Assembly: GCA_028869395.1 (NCBI GenBank)
Contig: JAGWSE010000144.1
Coordinates: 1 to 13,652 of the forward strand
Direction of reading: 5' to 3'
Length of the DNA: 13,652 bases
Source of the DNA: Alphaproteobacteria bacterium
Lineage (GTDB): Bacteria > Pseudomonadota > Alphaproteobacteria > Caulobacterales > Caulobacteraceae
In this document: positions 6,223-13,652 of the stretch, piece by piece
Position numbering within the stretch: position 1 is the stretch's first letter
How the letters are laid out: each line of letters opens with the position of its first letter
Program-made: the position numbers and the translations under genes
Notes under the pieces: model-generated
What the model was told of the DNA's origin: nothing
Databases searched by the model: none
The model's input: the letters and a program-made list of their open reading frames with translations, nothing else

Positions 6223-6876
6223 ATGCAGCTACTCCTCGACACCGCCGACGTAATCGTCCTCAAGGACTTGGTCGCCACCGGCCTGGTGGACGGCGTGACC
6301 ACCAATCCTACCCTGATCGCCAAGTCCGGCCGGCCCATGCTGGAGGTCATCGCCGAGATTTGCGACCTCGTCGAGGGTCCGGTGAGCGCCGAGGTCGCCG
6401 CCACGGAGTCGCAGGCCATGCTGGCCGAGGGCCGCAAGCTGGCATCGGCCGCCTCCAACGTCGTCGTTAAGGTCCCGCTGACCCGCGAAGGCCTGATCGC
6501 CGTTCGACAATTTTCGGCCGAGGGAATCCAGACCAACGTCACGCTCTGCTTCTCGGCGCCGCAGGCGCTGCTGGCCGCCAAGGCAGGCGCCAACTACATC
6601 TCGCCCTTCGTCGGCCGGCTCGACGACCACGGAGCGGTCGGGATGGACCTGATCAGCGAGATCCGGGCGATCTACGACAACTACGACTTCGACACGGAAA
6701 TCCTGGCCGCCTCGATCCGCAACGGCAGCCACGTGACCCAGGCGGCCATCGCCGGCGCCGACTGCGCGACGATCCCCCCGGACGTCTTCGCGTCGCTTTT
6801 CAAGCACCCGTTAACCGAAAAGGGGCTTGATCAATTCCTGGCCGACTGGGCGAAAACGGGCCAGTCGATTCTCTGA
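6223..6876 (+). CDS. fsa: Fructose-6-phosphate aldolase / transaldolase-like protein
   Basis: A 217-residue member of the small transaldolase (FSA/TalC) family, cytosolic TIM barrels that transfer or release a dihydroxyacetone unit through a Schiff base. Visible: the N-terminal MQLLLDTADV, the TTNPTLIAKS segment at 26-35, the Schiff-base Lys83 in VVVKVPLT, the NVTLCFS strand at 105-111 and GANYISPFVGR at 122-132. Length matches FSA-type enzymes rather than the ~320-residue classical transaldolase, so transaldolase and aldolase activity cannot be separated from sequence alone. The start at 6223 is where homology begins; AAGG about nine bases upstream is the ribosome site. A longer frame upstream is antisense to priA. 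It is first in a three-gene run with the DUF484 gene, 13 bp downstream, and xerC. Confidence 0.93.
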   Translation: MQLLLDTADVIVLKDLVATGLVDGVTTNPTLIAKSGRPMLEVIAEICDLVEGPVSAEVAATESQAMLAEGRKLASAASNVVVKVPLTREGLIAVRQFSAEGIQTNVTLCFSAPQALLAAKAGANYISPFVGRLDDHGAVGMDLISEIRAIYDNYDFDTEILAASIRNGSHVTQAAIAGADCATIPPDVFASLFKHPLTEKGLDQFLADWAKTGQSIL

Positions 6877-6889
6877 CGGGGGCGGGCAC

Positions 6890-7573
6890 ATGGACGGGTC
6901 GCAGGGCGAGATCGAGGGTCTCCCGCTGGAGCCCGCGGCCGTCCGCCGATTCCTGTCCGACAACCCCGATTTCATCCGCGAGGACGTGGGCCTTCTCGGA
7001 GAGCTCGGCCTGAAGGTCGCCGCGGGAAACGTGGTGGACTTCGGCCCCGCCGCGCTGGCCCGGGTGCACGCCGCTCAGCAGCGGGAGGCCACACAGCGCC
7101 AGCAACTCGAGGAGACGGCGCGCGCCAACTTTTCGGCGCAGGCCCAGACGCATGGCGCCGTTGTCGACCTGCTCGACGCCCGCAATCACTCGGATCTGGC
7201 CTGGCGGCTCGACGAGCTGGCCCAGGCGCGCTTCGGCCTCGCCGCCGCCGTGATCGCCCTGGAGGCGGACGAACGCGTCCCGGCGGGTTGGAAGATGCTG
7301 GTCCAAGGACAGGTCGACATGATCCTGGACGGGCCGCAGCGGCTCGCCCGCATGGGCTTCGCGCCGACGGCGCTCGGCCTGTTTGGCGACAAGGCCGAGA
7401 AGGTGCGCTCCATGGCCATGGTCCGCATGGCGATCTGGGAGCCTTCTCGCCAGGGCGTGCTTGCCTTCGGCTCCGCCGACCCGGCCGGCTTCACGCCGGA
7501 CATGGGGACCGAGCTCGTGGCCTTCCTGGCGCGCGTCGTGGAGCGCACGGCCGAGCGCTGGCCGATCCTTTGA
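6890..7573 (+). CDS. DUF484 family protein
   Basis: A 227-residue protein of the DUF484 family, a GAF-like fold of unknown biochemical function found widely in proteobacteria next to xerC. The N-terminal signature is visible at about residues 12-36: AAVRRFLSDNPDFIREDVGL, followed by GELGLKV. A helical, Gln- and Glu-rich stretch, probably a short coiled coil, lies at about 60-85. The C-terminal alpha/beta half ends VERTAERWPIL. The ATG at 6890 is preceded by the purine run GGGGGCGGG. An upstream ATG at 6827 would overlap fsa by 50 bases and adds no conserved sequence. The TGA stop shares bases with the TTG start of xerC, implying translational coupling. Association with XerC is inferred from position. 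Confidence 0.85.
   Translation: MDGSQGEIEGLPLEPAAVRRFLSDNPDFIREDVGLLGELGLKVAAGNVVDFGPAALARVHAAQQREATQRQQLEETARANFSAQAQTHGAVVDLLDARNHSDLAWRLDELAQARFGLAAAVIALEADERVPAGWKMLVQGQVDMILDGPQRLARMGFAPTALGLFGDKAEKVRSMAMVRMAIWEPSRQGVLAFGSADPAGFTPDMGTELVAFLARVVERTAERWPIL
7570..7573 (+). promoter_or_regulatory. TTGA stop/start overlap, DUF484 to xerC
   Basis: The TTG start of xerC (7570-7572) overlaps the TGA stop of DUF484 (7571-7573). No separate good ribosome site is seen, so xerC translation probably depends on ribosomes finishing DUF484. Confidence 0.65.
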
Positions 7574-8484
7574 CGGCGGAAGGCGCACTCGCCGGCTGGC
7601 TTCAGCACCTGGCGCAGGAGCGGCGCCTCTCGCCCCGCACGCTGGAAGCCTACGGCTTCGCAGGCCGCCGCTACCTGGGCTTCCTCGAAGGTCATCGCGG
7701 GGAGGCGCTGGAGCTCGAGGACCTGGGCGGAATCACCGCTGGCGAGGTCCGCGCCTGGCTCGCCCACCTGCGCTCCGGCGAAACGCCGCTCTCGCCGCGC
7801 TCGCTCTCCCAGGCGCTGTCCGCCATCCGGACCTTCCACGGCTTTCTCGATCGCCGGCTGGACACGCCCAATGCCGCGATCGCCTTGGTCCGCGGGCCGA
7901 AGGTGAAGCCCGGTGCGCCGCGGCCGGTGAGCGAAGACCAGGCCTTGGGCCTCCTCGCCGAACCGGCCCTGGATCCTGACCGGGACGCCTGGGAGGCGGC
8001 GCGCGACCAGGCGGTGCTCACCCTGCTGTACGGCTGCGGCCTGCGGATTTCAGAGGCGCTGTCGCTGAAGCGCTCCGATGTGCCGATCCCGGATAGCCTG
8101 CGGATCACCGGCAAGGGCTCCAAGACGAGGCTGGTCCCCGTCCTGCCGGCCGTTCGCGAGGCGGTGGACGCCTATCTGGCCGCCGCACCCTTCGCCCTCG
8201 CGCCCGACGAGCCGTTGTTCCGGGCGCGCCGCGGCGGCCCGCTCAGCGCGCGCCACGTCCAGGCCACGGTCCAGAACCTCAGAAGCCGGCTTGGCCTGCC
8301 GGCGAGCGCGACGCCCCATGCGCTGCGTCACTCGTTCGCCACACACCTGCTGGGCGCCGGCGCGGACCTGAGGTCGATCCAGGAACTCCTCGGCCACGCG
8401 TCGCTGTCGACCACACAGCGCTACACCGAGGTCGACGCCGCCGCCCTGCTCAACGCCTATCGGGCGGCGCACCCGCACGCCTGA
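7570..8484 (+). CDS. xerC: Tyrosine recombinase XerC
   Basis: A 304-residue tyrosine recombinase that, with XerD, resolves chromosome dimers at dif near the terminus. The N-terminal SAM-like core-binding domain is at about 4-95, including RLSPRTLEAY. The catalytic domain carries the full set: Arg159 (CGLRISEAL), Lys182 (GKGSKTR), His250 and Arg253 (HALRHSFATHLL), His276 (LGHASLSTTQRY) and nucleophile Tyr285. The start is set at TTG 7570, inside the DUF484 stop (TTGA); the conserved N-terminus begins immediately and 304 residues is the usual XerC length. The longer reading back to 7288 runs through DUF484 in another frame. XerC is preferred over XerD because of the DUF484 neighbour. It converges on a small minus-strand gene with a 2-bp gap. 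Confidence 0.93.
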   Translation: MTAEGALAGWLQHLAQERRLSPRTLEAYGFAGRRYLGFLEGHRGEALELEDLGGITAGEVRAWLAHLRSGETPLSPRSLSQALSAIRTFHGFLDRRLDTPNAAIALVRGPKVKPGAPRPVSEDQALGLLAEPALDPDRDAWEAARDQAVLTLLYGCGLRISEALSLKRSDVPIPDSLRITGKGSKTRLVPVLPAVREAVDAYLAAAPFALAPDEPLFRARRGGPLSARHVQATVQNLRSRLGLPASATPHALRHSFATHLLGAGADLRSIQELLGHASLSTTQRYTEVDAAALLNAYRAAHPHA

Positions 8485-8486
8485 CG

Positions 8487-8786
8487 CTAGTCGCCGAAGG
8501 CCCGGATCGAGCGGGCGTCGCGCTCCACGTCGTAACGGACGATCAGCGGCGCAGGACAGCCTCCGACGGTGCGGTAGATGGCGATCTCCTCGTGCGCCTT
8601 CGGCAGATCGCCGAGCTTCCAGACACGGGCGACGCCCGCGCCGGCCACCGCGGTGACGCCAGCCCTGCAAGCGGCGGGAACCGGAGCGAAGGTGTTCCTA
8701 AGGATATCGGGCCGCGCCAGGGTTGCGCTCGGCGAAGGCGCGGCGGAAGCGGCCGAAACCTGGGCCGCCAGCAGAAGGGCGATCAT
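8487..8786 (-). CDS. Small exported protein of unknown function
   Basis: A 99-residue protein with a short hydrophobic N-terminus, MIALLLAAQVSAASAA, probably a signal peptide cleaved near residue 16, so periplasmic. The mature part is about 80 residues and has exactly two cysteines, Cys40 and Cys77, which could form a disulfide. It ends YDVERDARSIRAFGD. No family recognised. AAGGAG seven bases before the ATG is one of the best ribosome sites in the window, supporting a real gene. It lies 57 bp downstream of the GNAT gene on the same strand and may be the last gene of the suc-lpd transcript. It converges on xerC with only 2 bp between stops. The signal peptide lacks the usual N-terminal Lys or Arg. 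Confidence 0.65.
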   Translation of the reverse strand: MIALLLAAQVSAASAAPSPSATLARPDILRNTFAPVPAACRAGVTAVAGAGVARVWKLGDLPKAHEEIAIYRTVGGCPAPLIVRYDVERDARSIRAFGD

Positions 8787-8843
8787 CTTGGATCTCCTTG
8801 CACGAACGACGTCAGGCTGGCGCCGCTCGCGCCCGGCCCCAAG

Positions 8844-9295
8844 TTAACTCTCAGGCGGCGCCCCTCGCCCATGGCGCACCAGCCTGAGCCAGGCGACGTC
8901 CGAACCCGCGTCCTGACCCCTTTCGGTGCAGGTGAAGCCTTCGCGCGCGTAGAAGTGCTGCGCCCGGCGATTGGGCGCCTGGACCTTCAACGAGAGCGGC
9001 CGGTCGGAGAGCGCCGACACGTGGTCGAGCAGCGCCTTGCCCACGCCGCGGCCCCTGCGGTCCACGTAGAGCGAGTGGAGGAAGTTCTGTGGCCGGTAGA
9101 CGGCGGCGAGGCCGAGGATTCGTCCGTCCTCGACCGCCACATAGACCTCTTCCTCCTGAGCGGCGCGCAGGAAGTCCTCACGGCGGTGCCGCTCCGGCGC
9201 GATCCAGGTGAAGGTTTCCCTGAGCACCCGGACGTAAAGGTCGGCGCAGGCCGGAAGCTCCTCCGGCCGCGCCCGGCGGATCTCGAGCCTCGCCG

Positions 9296-9299
<4 letters not shown>
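8844..9299 (-). CDS. GNAT-family N-acetyltransferase
   Basis: A 151-residue GNAT acetyltransferase, which moves an acetyl group from acetyl-CoA to an amine. The N-terminal strand and helix are LEIRRARPEELPACADLY (5-22). The acetyl-CoA pyrophosphate loop (motif A) is HSLYVDRRGRGVGKALLDHV at 75-94, with the R-x-x-G-x-G pattern. APNRRAQHFYAREGF at 108-122 is the conserved C-terminal motif B. The start is a TTG at 9299 sharing bases with the lpdA stop (TTGA); the fold begins within five residues and no ATG lies nearby. A longer reading to 9638 runs antiframe through lpdA and was rejected. The substrate could be a small molecule or a protein N-terminus. Overlap with lpdA shows cotranscription, but no functional link to 2-oxoglutarate dehydrogenase is shown. 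Confidence 0.85.
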
Positions 9300-10699
<1,400 letters not shown>

Positions 10700-10743
10700 G
10701 TCTGCGCCTGCTTGAAGAGATGGCCGCGACCTAGCGCGCATCC

Positions 10744-10798
10744 CGCCAAAGTGGAAGGCGGTTTGGCGCCGAGGAGGCGCGCCAGCGGAGATTTGGCG
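10744..10798. promoter_or_regulatory. TTTGGCG repeats upstream of lpdA
   Basis: The heptamer TTTGGCG occurs three times in 55 bp of the 147-bp spacer before lpdA: inverted at 10744-10750, direct at 10762-10768 and 10792-10798. The first two form a perfect 7-bp inverted repeat with an 11-base loop, and the two direct copies start 30 bp apart. This could be an operator or a leader-RNA hairpin. No protein is assigned. Confidence 0.4.
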
Positions 10799-10846
10799 CG
10801 AGCCGCCCGGCGGATGGGTTCCCCGTTCCGCGACCCGTGTCGCCGG

Positions 10847-11278
10847 TCAGGCCGCCGCGGTCGCAGCCCGGCCGGAACGCTCCACCCGCCAGATGGCCGC
10901 TGCAACGATCCCTGTCACCAACAGGATCACGTAATCCTCCCGTAGCTCGGCCGGCGTGAAGACCTGCTGATAGGCGGGGGTCGCGTGCATCACCCACCAC
11001 AGCACCGCGTCCACGAGCACGGCGCCGAGATAGAGCCCGAGCGCGGAACGGCCTCGGATCAGCCGCCACGCCGCCGTGATCCAGAGCGCCACGACGGCGC
11101 TCCAGACGGCGAGCTCCCACCAGGCGGTCGCATCCCACAGCGGGATCATGCGCGCCAGGTCTTCCGGCACGGGGTTGAGCAGGCCCGCCTTGTACCAGGC
11201 GTTGCCGACGATCGGGACGAGATCGAAGACGGCGTAGGCGCCCACGATGACGCCCAGCGCGACGCGCAGGATCTTCAC
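10847..11278 (-). CDS. Small four-helix integral membrane protein
   Basis: A 143-residue protein with four likely membrane helices at about 4-25, 54-74, 78-98 and 116-132. The 26-53 loop and the C-terminal tail are polar, and the protein is rich in Trp. No signature of a named family was recognised; the helix pattern resembles small DoxX-like or other uncharacterised inner-membrane proteins, but I would not assign one. The start is a GTG at 11278, preceded by GGGGGA at a suitable distance; no ATG is nearby. It sits between sucB (75 bp upstream) and lpdA (147 bp downstream) on the same strand, so it is probably transcribed with sucAB. Its role, and whether it has any link to the dehydrogenase complex, is unknown. 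Confidence 0.8.
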   Translation of the reverse strand: MKILRVALGVIVGAYAVFDLVPIVGNAWYKAGLLNPVPEDLARMIPLWDATAWWELAVWSAVVALWITAAWRLIRGRSALGLYLGAVLVDAVLWWVMHATPAYQQVFTPAELREDYVILLVTGIVAAAIWRVERSGRAATAAA

Positions 11279-11353
11279 GGCGTTTCCCCCTGGATGGCCC
11301 GTTCTGGCGGGGCCGGCCGGGAAGCTGCGCCGTTAGCGTCCTTTCGTCGAGTC

Positions 11354-12586
<1,233 letters not shown>

Positions 12587-12648
12587 TTCGATGCGCTCCT
12601 TAAGCGTTCAAACGCACACAAACACAGAGTTGGTCAGGCGCTGCGCCG

Positions 12649-13652
12649 TCAGGCGAAGGCCTCGGTGAGGAAGGTCTCGAGCTCTTTCAGGTGTCGGCTC
12701 ATCAGGCCGGCCGCCGTTGAGGCCGAGGCCGGGCGGCCAACGTAGCGGGCGCGCTTGGCCTTGACGTCAAGCCGCTCCAGCGTGAGCTCCAGCCACGGAT
12801 CCACGAACATCCAGCCGCCCATGTTCTTGGGCTCTTCTTGGCACCAGACGAGCTCCGCGTTCCTGAAGCGCCTCAGCTCGTTGGAGAGCGACTTCAGAGG
12901 CCACGGATAGAACTGCTCGAGGCGCAGGATGTAGACGTCGTTGCGGCCCGTCTTGGCGCGGTGCTCGACCAGGTCGAAGTAGACCTTGCCCGAGCAGAGG
13001 ATCACGCGGGCGATCTTGTCGTCGCTGGCGAGCGTCACGCCGCCCACGTCGCAGCCGGCCTCCGCCCCGTCGATCATGACCCGGTGGAAGCTGGTGCCCT
13101 CGGCCATGTCGGAGAGGTTCGAGACCGCCCGCTTGTGGCGCAGCAGCGACTTCGGCTCCATCACGATCAGCGGCTTGCGGAACTCGCGCAGCATCTGGCG
13201 GCGCAGCGCGTGGAAATAGTTCGCCGGCGTCGTGAGGTTGACCACCTGCATGTTGTCTTCCGCGCAGAGCTGCAGGTAGCGCTCGAGGCGGGCGGAGGAG
13301 TGCTCCGGCCCCTGGCCCTCATATCCGTGCGGCAGAAGCATCACCAGGCCGCTCATCCGCAGCCACTTGCGTTCGCCCGAGGAGATGAACTGATCGATCA
13401 CCACCTGGGCGCCGTTGGCGAAGTCGCCGAACTGGGCTTCCCACAGGGTCAGCGTGTTGGGATCGGTCAGCGAGAAGCCGTACTCGAAGCCCAGCACCGC
13501 CTCTTCCGAAAGCGCTGAGTCCAGCACCTCGAAGTGCGCCTGGTTGGGCCCGAGGTTGCGGAGCGGGAAATAGACCTCTTCCGTCTTCTGGTCGACGACG
13601 CCGGAGTGGCGCTGGGAGAAGGTGCCGCGCACGCTGTCCTGGCCGGACAGGC
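12649..13652 (-). CDS. sucA: 2-oxoglutarate dehydrogenase E1, C-terminal third (5' end outside window)
   Basis: The last 334 residues of the thiamine-diphosphate-dependent E1, which decarboxylates 2-oxoglutarate and succinylates the lipoyl arm of SucB. The frame is open to the right edge, and the first residues (LSGQDSVRGTFSQRH) belong to the conserved RLSGQD...GTFSQRH segment, so the GTG reading of a start at 13632 is not a real beginning. Other family markers: FEYGFSLTDPNTL, EAQFGDFANGAQVVIDQFI, LLPHGYEGQGPEHSSARLER, VMEPKSLLRHK, CQEEPKNMGGW and YVGRPASASTAAG. The tail ends normally. About 650 residues of a typical E1 are missing only because the window stops. It is the first visible gene of the minus-strand suc-lpd cluster; its promoter is outside. 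Confidence 0.96.
   Translation of the reverse strand, partial: LSGQDSVRGTFSQRHSGVVDQKTEEVYFPLRNLGPNQAHFEVLDSALSEEAVLGFEYGFSLTDPNTLTLWEAQFGDFANGAQVVIDQFISSGERKWLRMSGLVMLLPHGYEGQGPEHSSARLERYLQLCAEDNMQVVNLTTPANYFHALRRQMLREFRKPLIVMEPKSLLRHKRAVSNLSDMAEGTSFHRVMIDGAEAGCDVGGVTLASDDKIARVILCSGKVYFDLVEHRAKTGRNDVYILRLEQFYPWPLKSLSNELRRFRNAELVWCQEEPKNMGGWMFVDPWLELTLERLDVKAKRARYVGRPASASTAAGLMSRHLKELETFLTEAFA

Noticed and set aside
7288..8484. 398-residue version of XerC
   Set aside because: The first 94 residues are an out-of-frame reading of DUF484; the XerC family N-terminus begins at the TTG at 7570.

Overview
The window is GC-rich, densely packed chromosomal DNA with very high GC at third codon positions. 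Gene content and order point to an alphaproteobacterium, most likely Caulobacterales (Caulobacter/Phenylobacterium-like). This is inferred from recalled family features and gene order, not from a database search. I see no mobile element, CRISPR array, tRNA or rRNA. Most of the window is core metabolism and genome maintenance.

Layout from left to right. (1) 3-185: the C-terminal tail of an unidentified plus-strand protein, whose stop codon overlaps the stop of the converging alpha/beta hydrolase (182-1057, minus). (2) 1110-1544: a DUF488 protein, divergent from the hydrolase. (3) 1580-2794: a three-block pentapeptide-repeat protein, and 2872-3549: a secreted CHAP-domain cysteine hydrolase, both minus. 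(4) 3550-3993: a relatively AT-rich spacer with a 9-bp perfect hairpin, DnaA-box-like words and one doubtful small ORF. (5) 3994-6156: priA (minus), divergent from a plus-strand operon of fsa (6223-6876), a DUF484 gene (6890-7573) and xerC (7570-8484). (6) A minus-strand block in transcription order: sucA (3' part only), sucB, a four-helix membrane protein, lpdA, a GNAT acetyltransferase, and a small exported protein whose end meets xerC.

Functional picture. SucA, SucB and Lpd are E1, E2 and E3 of the 2-oxoglutarate dehydrogenase complex, which converts 2-oxoglutarate to succinyl-CoA in the TCA cycle. XerC resolves chromosome dimers together with XerD, and PriA restarts stalled replication forks. 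DUF484 commonly lies next to xerC. The block suc-lpd / xerC-DUF484-fsa-priA resembles the arrangement I recall from other alphaproteobacteria, where priA is usually followed by the atp operon. Here priA is instead followed by the AT-rich spacer and accessory-looking genes.

Most notable observations: PriA keeps the cysteines of one zinc site but has lost three of four at the other; the pentapeptide protein looks like two tandem modules with the same cap motif; an integral membrane gene sits between sucB and lpdA; three TTTGGCG heptamers lie within 55 bp upstream of lpdA; and two gene junctions share the same TTGA stop/start overlap. I found no convincing new multi-gene system.
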